A DNA stretch of 64,000 bases from assembly GCA_958496175.1 (NCBI GenBank), contig OY292274.1:14405689-14469688 (forward strand). Direction: 5' to 3'. Each line of letters begins with the position of its first letter. The stretch's first letter is position 1. The position numbers were made by a program, and so were the translations under genes. Shown piece by piece: positions 44,841-59,341 of this stretch. The DNA is from Sisyra terminalis (taxonomy: Eukaryota; Arthropoda; Insecta; Neuroptera; Sisyridae). The notes beneath the pieces were generated by a model. That model did not search any database, had not been told where the DNA came from, and saw nothing but the letters and a program-made list of their open reading frames with translations.

Positions 44841-46416
44841 GTAAAATTTAACTTAAGATTATCTAAGGCTACTCATCAAAATCGAATCGAATCGAAGTGG
44901 GAAGATTGATTTTGATTACTGATTTTGGAATTTTTTGTAGGCAACAAAAGTAGCCTTGATGAGCTTTAAACTGGATCTATCTAAAGGAGCTATCCACTTA
45001 CATATTTCATCCAGGATACCAGAATCGTTTTCGTCAACATATGGAGACTAATGTTTTACAATTGATTGCAAAAATCATCTTGATATATACAATACAAATG
45101 AGCACCAAAAATCTCTTCTTCAAGAATAAAAGAAATGAAAAAAACTAACGAATCATTCTCAGTCGAATCATATCAGCAATTTTAAAAGCCAACAGAACCA
45201 ATTCTAATGTGTTGGTAAAGCATGGTAGATATCAGAAGAAGAGGAAGAACAACGATAAGATATTGAGAAACCATATTAACACAACGAAAATCACCAAACT
45301 TAAATTTCTGAGGTACAAAGATACAAATCGTTGTATTCTGATTGACTGAAATTTAACATTGTAAATGCCCCTGCCCCAGATCATTATTGGAAATCATCTT
45401 GAAAGAAAATATATTGAAGTTAATCATTGAATACAATGAATTGTAAGGAAATAAAGAGAAAAGAAATGTAATTTTTTAAGTGCAACGATTTTTTTCTCAT
45501 TGATTCATACAGAGAAAATTTGATAAGAAATGCTATCACTTATAGATAATATGTAGAGCTTAGTACCTACTAAATATTCTGGTAATTGATTAAAATTCAT
45601 AGACATTTCTTTTTTTTTTTTTTTTTTTCTCTTTATTTGAGTGTTTAATTATTAGTTTTGAATAGAAAAAAATCAACCGTTTTAAGGCAAAAAAAATAAT
45701 AATTTGGAACATATTAAAAAATTAAACTCAGAAGCTTTGTTCTGATAGCTTATGTTGTAACTTTTCCACCATCAATTCACAAGTTAATTACATCAATTTT
45801 TCTGAAAATATCTCAAGTCAATTTCAAGAAAATGATGTTTGTATATAAGTGGAAAAAGTCCAAAGAAATCGAAGACATTTTTTCCATAGGTAGTGAGATT
45901 ACTTTTAATGGTATTGCTATAGAAAGTTGATTTTCTAATTCCTTTTTTTTTCTTTTTTTTGTTGTGAATAATTAACTGAACTTATTGATCTTCTTTTAAA
46001 TTATAAAAAGAAATATTAATTTTGTAAACATTTTTTTACTTCATAATATATAAAGCCGATAAAGTCAAATGTTAGTTTACCATTTTTATTTGAAATAGTT
46101 GCGTGTATCTTGGATAGTTAGCGCTACAATCAGCTACGGTTAACTTGCCTAAATTTCCAAAAATATTTAAAAATTTTCCATGTATTTTCCGACATATGGT
46201 CAAAAATATTTATCACTATTCCCCTGGATGGACCGCATCATATAAGTAGTATAAGCAAACAAAACAAACCGATATTTGTTGACTTTAAAGAACAAGTTTT
46301 ACCATTATTGATTAGTGAAATCAGTGAAATAGTTTTAAAAAAGGTAATAACGTATAACCATTGCCCTTTTTGTACAAATACAGCTAAATTACATTGTATA
46401 ATTGATAATATTTTCT

Positions 46417-46746
46417 ATGGAGTTTAAACTTGAAAAAGTTTTCGTATGTTCATCATATACCCAACGTACTATTGTTTTCGTGTTTATACAGCGATTATTA
46501 TTTTTTTTTGGTAGTAAAGGACTTGGAACAGTTCGATTATTGAATTATCGGACCACACCACCCACAATGGTGGTCGTCAGTTGAAGCTGAAGTCTTGATG
46601 ACGTCTTGACGACAACCAAGTTATAAGTTAAAAGAATTTTTTTTAACTATAACCTAAGTTTAATCGTCGATTTTGTACGAACAAGAAGATCATAGGATCT
46701 TCAACAGGTGTTTAGAGAAAGAAATTAAAAGAAATGTTTCTAAAAG
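46417..46746 (+). pseudogene. First-exon copy B, right
   Basis: Mirror of 15417-15746: ATG at 46417-46419, in-frame stop at 46582-46584, donor gt at 46747-46748. Confidence 0.45.
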
Positions 46747-46822
46747 GTATATAAATAAAGTTAGGATAGGTAGAAACATTGATTGTTTAACTTAAACGTT
46801 GTTGTCTTTCTTATTTATGTAG

Positions 46823-46941
46823 ATGATATATGGTCAAGGGAAAATCAGTGGGAAATGTTTGCTGAAATGAAAATAAGTTTAATACTACTCGAAATGTCTC
46901 AAAAAAAAAATGGACTTCTTCTTCTTCTTCGAACTCTCGTG
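46823..46941 (+). CDS. Exon-like segment e2, right copy
   Basis: Mirror of 15222-15340; acceptor ag at 46821-46822, donor gt at 46942. Confidence 0.45.
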
Positions 46942-47059
46942 GTAAAGTGTCAGTATCTACATACCTACTATTGTCTTTTTTTAATAAACTTGGTACAACT
47001 TATAAGATATAAAAATTGAGACGACATCTAGATCTAGAATCTGTGTTTTATTTTTTAGC

Positions 47060-47146
47060 ATAAATGATTGGCAAATGTATGTAGAAAGTCCGCGTTATGC
47101 AAGTAACTCAACTGCAGTTGAAATAATTTGTAAAGAAGATATTTAA
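47060..47146 (+). CDS. Exon-like segment e3, right copy
   Basis: Mirror of 15017-15103, identical frame; acceptor ag at 47057-47058. Confidence 0.45.
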   Translation: MNDWQMYVESPRYASNSTAVEIICKEDI

Positions 47147-47238
47147 ATGTGAAGAGGAGAAGGTAGCATTCTTCGAATTCTCTTCAGGAGATCTTCATGC
47201 ATTAGAATCTTTCTTTGTGGACTTAGGGTACCACTTAG

Positions 47239-47386
47239 GAAATGAGAACGACAAAAAAAAAAAAAAGACCTAGTAGCCAATCGAATCGAGATATTGCCAA
47301 AGAACATGTAGTAATGGTGGCAACTATGTACCACCACATGTCAACACATTTAAGTGAAACGGAAACTATGGAACCAGGGAACGTAG
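47239..47386 (+). CDS. Exon-like segment e4, right copy
   Basis: Mirror of 14777-14924; acceptor ag at 47237-47238, donor gt at 47387, next acceptor at 47478-47479. A run of A (47252-47266) makes four lysines in the frame and is a likely indel hotspot. Confidence 0.5.
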
Positions 47387-50113
47387 GTAAGATTTATCAT
47401 AAAACTATTTGAAAGTTAATCAAAATGGTGGTGAGATGAGGTGGAAAGAGCAATGATTGATTTTTGGAAATTGTTGTAGGTTTTTGTGGGAAGTGGTGTT
47501 CTAAGGAGCTCTAGAACGAATCAGCAAAGAGCTATATACCACCATACTGAAATATTTTCTCGAGAAAACCAGTAGGTATCGCTTTTTCTTCATTATACCA
47601 TAATATGGAGTAGGACTAGGATCCAATATACCTACGCAATACCTACAAACCAGTACTTACCACCAAGAATCCCTCCATCGAGGATTAAAGAACCAAAAAT
47701 TATTCTCACCAATCATTCTCAGTGATATAAGATCAGCGATCTGACAACACCATAAGAAGGATCATTTCTAATGTTTAATGTTTAAAACAAGCGGACTACA
47801 ACAGAGTGGCGGGGAAGAACGGAAGAAGGAAAATCACATGAGGGGATACTTATTTACCAAGAACCTTACAAATCCAGTAAGTAGGCAACCCCCCCTCCCT
47901 ACGAGCAAATGGCCAGAAAACTCTACGCAACAATCGAGCATTCTAGTTTCTACAAAATTAAATTAAGAATGCAACAATAATTCATTCAAAGCAATAAGTG
48001 AAGTGAATAAGATTTATTATCAAAATGAAATCACCAAACTAAAATTCCTGAGGTACCTACAGAAATATAAACATGTTTTTATTTCAATTAAATAGAACAA
48101 CACATGATTGAATATTGAACAAAGATATTAGGAGAGACAAAAGAAAAATATTCATTAGATTCAATCTTACCATAAGATAAATTAGTAGATATTCTTGTTT
48201 TCTCAATGAAGAAAATTTATTTACCTACTTATTTTCAAAAGCTGTCATTTTGTTTTAAAAAATTAAACTAATTAAGTGTTGTTGTGGCACTAATTTCTTG
48301 AATTAACACTTTGTTTTCTTAATTTTTTATCTAATTGGATTACTAATTGTACCTATATTAAATGTTGGGATTATCCCATTGCTATAATCCAACCTTTGTT
48401 AAACGTGTAATAATGACAACCATTGACTAAAGTACTTACCATATATTATGGTGACATTATGATAGGTACTAATAAGATTTATTTACCTTCAATATGTAGT
48501 TATTGTATAATTTCAAAAATGCATTCAGAAAATGCTAATGAAACCTCGCACTATAAAGGTGACAAAATCTATTAAAAAATTGTTGCAATGTTTGTAAAAT
48601 AATCGTACAAATATTAATTTGTTTCTCCATGAAATTCTCTGCTGGTGAAATAAAAGTCATATTTGAACAATTGTTATCTTTAAGTGGATATTTTCAAATG
48701 GATCAATGTTTGCTTTAAAGAAATGAATCTGAAATTAACTCTTATTTTCCTGGGTGTCCCCTCCCCCACCCCAAAAGATAAGAAATATTTGACTTTAATG
48801 TTACAATGAAATGAAGGGGAAACTATTATAGAAGACAGTACTTTTTCTGTATTGTCTAATCTTCCAAAAACATTGAGATACCAATTGACTCTGTAGATTT
48901 AATAACAAAAATCCATAATTTGATGAATGAAAGTAATTCTAGTTCAAGTTTCCTAAATTTTGTGCAACACCAATCTGGAATCCATAAACCGTATTTTAAT
49001 TGAAAAGAATTTATTCAAAGATGATGAGTTTTATAAGATTTCTATAAGTAGAAACTTAAAAAATAACTCTAATAGGTCTAATTCTATATTACCTATATGT
49101 GGAAAATTGTGTAACTAAACAACCGAAGATATATTGACGATATTTAATTTATAGTTTTATATTATAATTACAATAATATGTTGAACAAATAGTTAAAGAT
49201 TTAAGTTCTAAAAAAATAATTTGCTATTTGAAATATATATTTCGGTTTATTTTTGATCGTAAATTTGAACTTTCCACTGCCAACAATGCTTCTGTTGAAA
49301 TTGTAAGTGCCACAATAAGGTACATTCTCTTATTGGAAATCATCTGGCAAAGAGTCTATTGTTGAAATTAATCAATGAATCAAATAAATTGCCAACAAGA
49401 AATAAAGAAAAAGAAAATATTATTCTTTTGAAGCTTAGAAGATAAATTTTATTTTCATTGATACACGGGGCGTTGTGAAAATGGGCTCGGAAATGTGACC
49501 TCATACAATGATATCCAGAGTTTCTAAGCTTTAGCATTTCATTAAAATTCAATGAAAATTATAGTATATGTTTTTTCTTTATTTCAGTAGGTATCTATTT
49601 AATTATTAATTTTGAATAGAAAAATAAACCCACCATTTTGGTTTATAAAGTAAAATTCAAGCAAAGAAATACGTCTCTCTACATTTAGGGAATTTTGGTG
49701 TTCAATGTGTTAAATTCGACTCACTCCCCAAACTTTTCGCCTGTTTATTTGTTTATTGAAATGTTCACTTGTTATTTTGTTGAATTTACTGCTTTGCCCA
49801 AATTTTGCAAATATTCTTTCAAGTTTTGATCCATTTTAATAAGTTTTTTCCATCAAAAAAGTGTTTTCAACTAAAGTTTAAGCTTTAGTTTACATTTGCA
49901 TCAAATTATTTATGGTCAAGTAAGTCGAAATTTTGATTACTGTTGAATCAAATGCGGGTCCCTTCCACGCCACTACTGACTGAGGTATATGTAACTTATT
50001 TGTAATGCAATTTTTCCAATCTTTTCCACAGTACCTACTAAAGCACTAACCGAAGATGCTAAGCATTCTTTATATGAACATATTTCTACGTACGTAGGAT
50101 ATTTATTGCAGTT

Positions 50114-51696
50114 CCCATACAAAGTTTGAAAACCGGCCCTTGGATGGCCCATCGCCGGGCGAAGGATGATAATTAACGGCCAATCATTGGCGTCTTCTAA
50201 TGGCCCATGGACGGCTGAATATACAAATGATAACAACGGCCCATTAATGGCAGTTGATTATCGGCCGATTAATGAGCCCAGTAATGGGCCACGTATTATT
50301 CAAATCATCGGCCGATTGATGGCAGTTGATCATCGGCCGATTGATGGCAGTTGATCATCGGCCGATTGATGGCAGTTGACCATCGGCCGGTTATTGGGCT
50401 TAGCAATGGGCCACGTACTATTTAAAATATAAGCAAACAATCAAATCTTTCCTCTTTATAATATTAGATTGATAAATTATATCTCGTGGACACCCGAAAC
50501 TTTCCTTTCCCTATATGCTGATGATACAGTAATTTTTGCATCCTCCTGAAGAGCTGATACAGTGGCCAACAAAATAGTCCCTTAAAAAGAATAATGATTT
50601 TTTTTAAAAAATGGAAAATAAAGACCAATTATAACAAAACTAAAGTTATCCTATTCACTAGAAGAAGACTTAACAAGCATTAGAAGGGATTGATAAATGG
50701 GAAAAATATAGAATGGGCAAAAACAGTTAGATTAGTTAGTTAGATTTAGTTTCTAGTAAAGCTTGTGCTGTTTTGGGCAACGTTGGATGTCCATCTCTCA
50801 ATATTAATAATAACTCCGAAATAACATTTAATTGAAGACTGTTTATATTTTTCACAGCCCAGTTTCGTAATTTTTCTTGGAAATCAATATTAGAATCCGT
50901 ATCAATTTGTACACCGTTGAGATTTTCACAGTCACTATTTATACTAATATCACTATTTATAGGACTCATAAATATTATCGTCGATTTGAGAGGTTATATC
51001 AGTGTCACCGGCATCATTGTAAACATTTGTCACATCCTCCTTTTCTACATTTTCAATTTCAGAGTTTTTACTTTGTTGTTGGCAACTATTTTTTTTAAAT
51101 TAAAAACTATTTAAATTAAATGCTGTATTTAATTAATCTTGATAATAATATTGTCAGCAACCTACAATGATAAAGGTAACAAACGACTGAAAAACAGTTG
51201 ATTTACACTATACAGCGCCTGCGCAACGAATTATAGATTGCATTATCGGCTGGAGCACGGCCGTTGATCAGCCGATAATCAGTCAAAAGAAATTCTCTCT
51301 GCATTAAATATTTTTAATTACAATTAAGGACTTTAAAAACTCTAATAAAGAAAATATTTAATGCAGATGTTATGTAACCACCGGTTTCATATCAGAACAC
51401 GGCGTTAACAACTATAACTACATTTTTTTTTAATTACTCAGAAATTATTTGTTAATGAGCAATTTAACTGAAAGAATAGTAGTGAAATTTTTTTACGTTC
51501 GAAAAATACAAAATAATAATTTAAAAAAATATAAATAAAAAAAAAAAACTTTTTAAAAACAATATTTTATTGATTATAAATGCCAGTAATCAACCAGAAT
51601 TGGGCCATTACTAATAGCCAATACTTGGCCGATCGCTGGCAGATGGACATCGGCCGATTTACGGCATTTTTTCCATCGACGGCGACTTCGTATGGG
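50114..51696 (+). mobile_element. DNA transposon copy 2 (1583 bp, TT duplication)
   Basis: Same element, same orientation, offset 19,472. Flanked by TT at 50112-50113 and 51697-51698, a possible 2-bp target duplication. The left flank (gtaggatatttattgcagtt) equals the inverted left arm up to 12048, so the insertion point in Q is exact on this side. The right flank is not found in the left arm. Confidence 0.78.
50736..50969 (-). CDS. Transposon-encoded protein fragment, copy 2
   Basis: Identical frame to 31264-31497, in transposon copy 2. Confidence 0.5.
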   Translation of the reverse strand: MSPINSDISINSDCENLNGVQIDTDSNIDFQEKLRNWAVKNINSLQLNVISELLLILRDGHPTLPKTAQALLETKSN

Positions 51697-51932
51697 TTGG
51701 TAGAGGTAATGTAAAAATTAAATTTCTTTTGCTACTAATCTCATTAGTGATTTTTTTTTACTTTTTATTTTAGCTTCATCATATAAACGTATCTATAATA
51801 TATGTTTAATACAGCAAGATTCAATATGAAAAGTAAATGGAAGAAGGGAAAAGAAATATACTTATTGCAATTGTTAATCAACAACATTTCATCTTTTGCA
51901 TATTTCACAAGAGTAACTTTGAAGAATTTTAG
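51697..51932. other. Right-arm-only segment next to transposon 2
   Basis: No counterpart in the left arm, where 11408-12048 occupies the place. Its end (acaagagtaactttgaagaa) resembles 30,300-30,345, so it belongs to an older duplicate of this boundary. No gene seen. Confidence 0.6.
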
Positions 51933-54124
51933 ATTTATGGTACCTACACATTTTAATTAGTTAGTATAAGACAAGTTTACTCATATAGTTCCATGTTAAT
52001 GGCTTTAGTTTTCTTCAAATATGTTTAATTGTCATAAAATTGACAAAGTTGATCTTTAATGTCGAAATAATTTTAATATTTAGCTTTAAATCATCAACGA
52101 TTAATTCCATTTTTCTATCTTAAACTTTAATTTTTCAATATCAATTTGAAAATTGGCATATTTAATTGCTACTTATTACATTATTTCTTTTAATATACCA
52201 TTAGTTCTTGTTTATTCTTAATTCTATTTAATATACCTATACTTTTTTTCTTCGTTAATATTGATTAGGAATATATATTTCATATATTGTACTGAATTTG
52301 AAATGTGTTTAAATCGAAAAGTAGATTTTAATTGAAGGCCTTATTACTATATACCTTATTATTAATAGTTACGTAAGTGATGATCTAAATGATCTAACAC
52401 AATTTTTATTCTTTGTAATACTGCTATAATTCATTATCCTCTAAAACTTGATCGATTAATTAATTGTCAATTGTATTTAATTCCTATAACTTGATGAAAA
52501 CTAAATATTAATAATATTTAATCTCCATAAGAAGTTTGAATGGAATAAATGATTCATAATAATAATTCTAAGCTGTTAAATGTTAAACATAATATTAGGT
52601 GGTATTGAATTTGAAGCTTTAATTTGATAATTAATTTGGAGTTGAAGGAATATGAATGAAGAATGGCAGCTTTGTAGTTAAAGAAAATAATTTATATAAT
52701 ATGTAATAAATAAATAAATAAGGACTAACTGTTAAAGTGAGAAAAAGAGATTTGCCTTCATTTGAATCAAGTGACAAGAAAAATGATTTTAGTTTTAGAA
52801 ATTACAATTTAAAGTAAACTATTATATGGTACAACAGCTGTAGGTGCTACCTATCTCTATTTACAGTATGCAATTTATATTTTCCTCCCTCCCAATTTAT
52901 ATTGCTGTTTATTTCAGTTTTATATTTAATTATGTTACCTACCACCCTTTGGCTCTTATGTTCATTTTGATTTTATCATTCATTTAAAAAAAAAATGGAA
53001 TCGTAGTTTTTTTCAAAAATATGCAAAAATATTTTCATCATTCAATTGCTCAAAAGTAATATGTAGAGGTAGTTACTTAAACAAAAAGATTAAATAAGTA
53101 AATAAAACATTTTTCTAGTTTATACATTTAGGAATTTAACGATATGGAATTAAACTAAATGCTTCTACATTGTAAAAGACATAGAGATAATGTTTTAAAT
53201 GAACTTTTTCAACGATTACCTACCTACTAACTGCTTTAAGTAATAAGTAGCTTTAACTGTAAGATTCACTTTTGATTTCAATTAGTACATATAACATAAG
53301 TACCTTATACTTAACAACAAAGAAAATTTATAGTTGAAATATGTTAAATAATTCGTTTGTCCTTATAAATTATGATGTAGGCAATTAAATTAAATATATC
53401 AATTGAGAGTAAAATTATTAAACTGTTGTAATAACTATTATGTAACACTAAATTGTTGTTGTGACGATAAAATAGTATTGAAATCAGACCAAATGCTTGT
53501 AAAATGTATTCAATTCTGTTGTACTCAATGATAGATAACTTAGTCTAAGTAACAAATTGGTGGTTGGTGGATATTTATTTGATCTTTCTTTTGAAAACAT
53601 AACAATGCAAAACTTTAATACCTACTTATTTAATTAAACCTTGCATTTTTAATAAATTTTTCACTAAAATCCACTAAATTCCAATCAAGTATTGTTCTTC
53701 TATTATAATATGGTAATGTACATACGAATGCACACATCCTTATTCCTAATGTTATTGTGTTTATAGTTTATGTGTTTTTATTGTATTTAAATGAGAATTA
53801 TTAGCTAATTTTGTTAACTTTAGGCAACTTTATTCATATAGATTTTGAGCCAACAAATCCAATCGCTTGGAAAAGGATAAACATTTGTAGTATTGAATAA
53901 AATTTGGACCAACTTGTTAGGAGTAACACGAATTGTTAATAACACCAAATGTTTTCTCCTTAAAGCAAAGCAAGCCAGCCCAGAGATCTATTTGCTAATG
54001 ACTGGATCAATTATCTGGTTTGTTTTCGCACATTTCTATTTATTTCTGCGTCAACAATACTATGGAAAACAACCTAATGGTACTGGGATGACTTGAAGGG
54101 AAAAGGAATCACCGTTGAACTGAA

Positions 54125-54775
54125 CTGTTGGAAAAGCTCGTGGACAAGAATTCGCGTCCACAGAACAGCAAGCAAATGAGTGTATACGCTGAAGGACTGA
54201 TCAGCAGGTCCTGGGGAATCCTTTGGAATATCTACCCCGACGAGTGGCAACCATATTAATCCTGATACATCGGCAACAATGTTAAGAAGAAGAAATTGGT
54301 GAGTACTTATTCGTAATAGGCATTAAGGCTTTCGCTTTACTCATACCATTTGTATTTGTAGGTAAGCTGGGAAAACTATTTATTGGTCCTGGATCAACTC
54401 AACATTGCAAACTCATTAGCAGCAAAGATCTCAAGGTTTTTTCATCAAGCAGTATCTGCCTCGCAAAAAGGGAACGATAAGAAGATACTTTGATCGGTGA
54501 TTTACGGCGATAACCACGAAACCAGGAGAGGAAAAATAAATATTCAGAGAAAACAGTTAATTAGATATCTAGGTAGGTACATTTCGTTTCAATCTAGGTA
54601 ATTATTTAATTTAGGTATAGCGTTTCGGTTTTACTAACACTAATTTGGTTCTTCCAGGTGCTGCCAGGATAAGGCAGTGGAGCTAAGCAAAAAGACCCTT
54701 TTTTATTTAAATGGGAATTTCTGGAACGATTTCATTTCTGACAACAGGAATCGCTGGATGGACGGAAAGCGCTAA
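54125..54775 (+). CDS. Three-exon gene-like unit P2, right copy
   Basis: Mirror of 8569-9219. Open frame 54125-54259, donor after 54298, exon b 54362-54493 (to its stop), acceptor ending 54657, last exon 54658-54775, AATAAA at about 54807. The upstream 53893-54096 also holds a 67-codon open frame that differs by an indel from the left copy, so selection on that part is doubtful. No known domain. Confidence 0.5.
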
Positions 54776-55198
54776 ATTCTTATAATTATTATGTATTAAT
54801 CAATTAATAAATAAATTATCATCATATTCGATTTTATTTCTCCCCATTCGGAAAATTCTTTCGAATCAAAATGGCGGATTTGTTTGTGACGTCACAGGCT
54901 CGCTTCGCGAACATTGCCGAAGGGGCCCAATCGGAACGACTCGGAAATGGCATTTCTGACGCGAAATCAGAAAAGAGCCCATTTTAGGGCATTTTTGCTT
55001 CATTTTGGCAACTTTGAGGGCGAATATCTCCCTTATTATAAATCCCACAGGAACATATGATAGCTCAAATGAAAGGGCTTGAATTACTCTATCCAACGGT
55101 ACCAAAGTGGGGGCGCTAAAGTAATGATTACAGATTTTGAAAATTGCATTTTTTCAACGACGAGTCTAGACCCGTCGAAAAATTCAAAACTTTCCAAT

Positions 55199-57769
55199 AA
55201 TTTTGGGCAATAAAATTAGGTGAAAATATGATTTTTAGATAATATTCGATGCATTAAAACCAAATATGTAATTAGAAGTTTGATTAAACGTCAACTTGTC
55301 GAGTAATTAGCGTTTTTAGGCCACTTTCATAAGCCTACATACGGCTTTCATTGTTTGAATTTTGAGAACTTTTGCGAACCGATATTACCGCTGCCTGTCA
55401 ACAAAACGCTGAACTATTTTGGAAGCCACGCCCACTTCTATGTAGAACTGGTTTGTGTCTTGGATAAGTGCTAGATACAAACCAAAGTGGGCGTGGCTTT
55501 CAAAATAGTTCAGCGTTTTGTCGTCAGGTTTGAAGAAGGGGGTCTGTCATTATCGTCATTTAGGGTCAAACATTTCAGACATTTAAGGATGATTTTCTTT
55601 ATGCCATGTAATGATTGGGATATCAAATGAAAGCTAATTAATTACTCTATTGATTTATATAAAAAAACAGCCAATATGTCTAAACGATGACATTGAAATT
55701 TGATTTTCCGTCAGAGACTACTTCCCTTTCTGACATTTAAGGGTGGTTTGCCCCCCTTAATATATTGATTCCGATTATGATTGGGATATCAAATGAAAGC
55801 TATTGAATTATTCTATCGATTGACATCAAAAAATTACCAATATCTCCAAGCAATTACTTAGAAAACTGATTTTCCTAAATCGACTTTCAACCTTTATAAA
55901 ATGTTACTTAAATCATGTGATTTCGCGTAAAAAGTAATTAAAAACATTACACTTATATAAAATCGATGCTTTACAGCTAAATTTGACACTTAAATGTTGA
56001 TTAAAGGTCTACTTTTCGAGAAATAAGCGTCTAAAGAGGTCTGTCATTATCTTCATTTAGGGCCAAAAATATCCTTATTTCTTCTCTCCTATCGCTATCA
56101 ATCGATCGATTATTAGTAAATTATACAAAATATAACATTTCTTCCACTCGAACATCATTTAAAATTGTATTTTCAACCAATTTGATTTGCATGTTTAGCG
56201 GATGTCAAAGTTGATTATGTTTCGCTCTATAGGCAACCCGGTGAGCATCAAAAAAACAAAATTCGACGATTTGCCCTTTTTGAACATGCCAATATTCAGT
56301 ACTCTAACTCAAATTTCGGACATTTCAGGATGATTTTCTGTATGCCATGTAATGATTGGGATATCAAATGAAAGCTTATTAATTACTCTATCGATTAATA
56401 TAAAAAAACAACCAATATATCCATACAATTACTTTAAAAATTGATTTTCCCTAGGCGACTACTACCCTTTCAGACATTAAAAGGTGCTTTGCCCCTCTTT
56501 TTTCATTGAATTCGATTATGACTGGCATATCAATGGAAAGCTAATGAGTTACTCTATCGAATAATATCAAAAAATTACCAATATCTCCAAACAATTACTT
56601 TGAAAATGGATTTTTCCTTATCGACTCTTTAGGCCCATTTAAATGCTAATTTCTCGAAAAGTAGACCTTTAATCAACATTTAAGTGTCAAATTTAGCTGT
56701 AAACCATCGATTTTATATAAGTGTAATGTTTTTAATTACTTTTTACGCGAAATCACATGATTTAAGTAACATTTTATAAAGGTTGAAAGTCGATTTAGGA
56801 AAATCAGTTTTCTAAGTAATTGCTTGGAGATATTGGTAATTTTTTGATGTCAATCGATAGAGTAATTCATTATCTTTCAATAGATATCCCAATCATAATC
56901 GAATTCAATATATTAAGGGGGGCAAACCACCCTTAAATGTTAGAAAGGGATGTAGTTGCTGACGGAAAAGCAAATTTCAATGTCATCGTTTAGACATATT
57001 GGTTGTTTTTTTTGATAAATCAATAGAGTTATCAATTAGCTTTCATTTGGTATCCCAATCATTACATGACATAAAGAAAATCATCCTTAAATGTCTGAAA
57101 TTTGAGTTAGAGTACTGAATATTGGCATGTTCAAAAAGGGCAAATCGTCGAATTTTGTTTTTTTGATGCTCACCGGGTTGCCTATAGAGCGAAACATAAA
57201 CAACTTTGACATCCGCTAAACATGCAAATCAAATTGGTTGAAAATACAATTTTAAATGATGTTCGAGTGGAAAAAATGTTATATTTTGTATCATTTACTA
57301 ATAATCGATCGGTTTATAACGATAGAAGGGAAGAAATAAAGATATTTTTGACCCTAAATGAAGATAATGACATACCCCTTCAAACCTGACAACAAAACGC
57401 TGAACTATTTTGAAAGCCACGCCCACTTTGCCACTATGTAGAACCGGTTTGGATCTTGGATAATTATAATTAGTGGACATTAAATTAATGAAAATACCAT
57501 TTAAAACGATCGATTCATGCTTAAATTGTGTTAACTTGCATCGATAAGCTTCTCTTTATCGATTTAAATCGATATTACAATCGTAAAGTAATGCTCCGAG
57601 TGAAATGGAGTTCCTTAACCTCTTATTTTAGCATACAAACAAAACGCTAATTTCTCGAAAAGTGAACGTTTAATTGAAATTCTAAGTTCATTTTCGGTTT
57701 TAATGCATCGGATATTATCTAAAAATCATACATTTACTTAATTTACATTGGCAAGTATTGATTTTTATC
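55199..57769. repeat. Foldback-type composite repeat F, right-arm copy
   Basis: Mirror of 5575-8145 with the same internal inverted structure and few substitutions (for example aaaccatcg at 56701 against aaagcatcg in the left arm). Confidence 0.8.
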
Positions 57770-58212
57770 TGCGGGTGTTTGCTCGTATGCATATCAACAT
57801 GGGCAGTTTTAAAAATTGTTGTTTGTAACTTTGAACTAAACAAATAAATAGACAAATATAACAAAATATGAATAATTTATTTAAATAATTCAACAAGTTG
57901 TATGGATCCAGTAGTAGATATCGGTAGATCTCCCGTTCTCAATAAAGTTCATTAGATGGGCTTATTGGTAGTCATTTTTCCGGTGGTTGTTGTTGTTCTT
58001 GTTGGTTTTGGCACTATAAGTGTTGCTTGCTTCTTCATTCAATATAAATATCTAGTAGATATAAATATTTCTTGCTTTGCTCCTCCTTATTTCTTTATTG
58101 CCTTTATTTGATTCTTGAGCCAGACACCTTGCTTATTATATATAGCTATTCGGAGAATAAATTCTTGATGACTTTGCTTATGATGATTCTGCAACGTTCG
58201 CTTAACTATTAT

Positions 58213-58460
58213 TTACTTCCACTTTTGCGGAAAGGGGCGCTTCAAATCCAATAAATCACCTGAAAAATAAAATTACATGAATAAGAAAAGAACATTCTCT
58301 TCTTCGTAATCTTTAACATGGTTTCCAATAGATAGATATATTGATGGAGATAAATTGGAGATCAGAATCTGCTGGACGGTCCTTTTTCAGCGATTAGGTA
58401 TTTGCCGTGCTGCGGACGCGAACTCTTGTCCACGAGCTGTTCCAGCAGGTCGATGATTGC
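58213..58460 (-). CDS. P1 unit, right-arm copy
   Basis: Reverse complement of 4884-5131 with the same two open segments (last exon 58213-58259, first open frame 58362-58460). It lies just inside the right-arm end at 58517, so its upstream part is replaced by the third copy of Q. Confidence 0.4.
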
Positions 58461-59341
58461 CTACGTTTCCTTTTCCCCTCTGGCCCCTGTGCTGTTTTTC
58501 CTTCTGTTCCTGTGCTAGTGCTAACTATGCTGTGCTAACTAACTGCTGCAATAAATTAATTTCTTTTCCTGATTCTTATACTCAAGGTTTATAAATTATT
58601 GCACAGGTTGCCCCATTAGACAAAAAAATGACGTCTTACGAAAAATTTTGAAGTTTGAATCAGTCTAAAGATATATACGAATTTTTTTTTTTTTTTTTTA
58701 CGGAATCTCTCCAATTTGGATATTATAACAGTAATAATTTCCTTCCGTATGTTATTAGTGATAAGTCCACAAATACACGGAGGCATGATGGAAAGTCTAA
58801 GCTTTGAACTTGTGCGTCTGCAATTGCATATCTCTTCTTATTTAGAAAGAAAAACGGACACTCCTTTTCTGAAATTTTAAAAAACTATTGATTGAATGAT
58901 AAAAGTAATAAAACTCTAACGGATTACCATTCACCAAATATATTTGTTACAAAGCGAATTTAATTTAGGTAACAACTGCTTTTCTCTGCATCCATTTTGA
59001 GACTCAAAATCTGTAAAAATAAAATCATATTATTATTTGAATTTGAGTACAATTATTTCACTCAAGAAGACTGTTTTAATGTTATTGTAAAATTATTGTA
59101 GGAGACATGTAAACTTTTAAAATGGTAGGTAAATAGTAAAGCTCTACCTACTTGTTGTATTTTGATTATAAAACTATTACATGAATATTCCACAATCACC
59201 ACACTGCATTCATTCCAGATTTGGTTGTTTTCAGGTAAACTCCAAGTCCTATTGACCCCCGAAATTGTGGGTTTGGAGGAGAATAATGCTGCGAATCCCA
59301 TGGACAATTACACCACATTATAGGATTTCTGTATCCGAAAG

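Larger units (their letters stand above)
32225..58517 (-). repeat. Right arm of giant inverted repeat
   Basis: Reverse complement of the left arm. It is interrupted at 50114-51696 by a transposon and at 51697-51932 by sequence absent from the left arm. It starts directly at the transposon end at 32224 and stops at 58517, where the pairing with 4827 ends abruptly and a new copy of the inner segment begins 11 bp later. All gene-like modules of the left arm recur here on the opposite strand. Confidence 0.96.
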
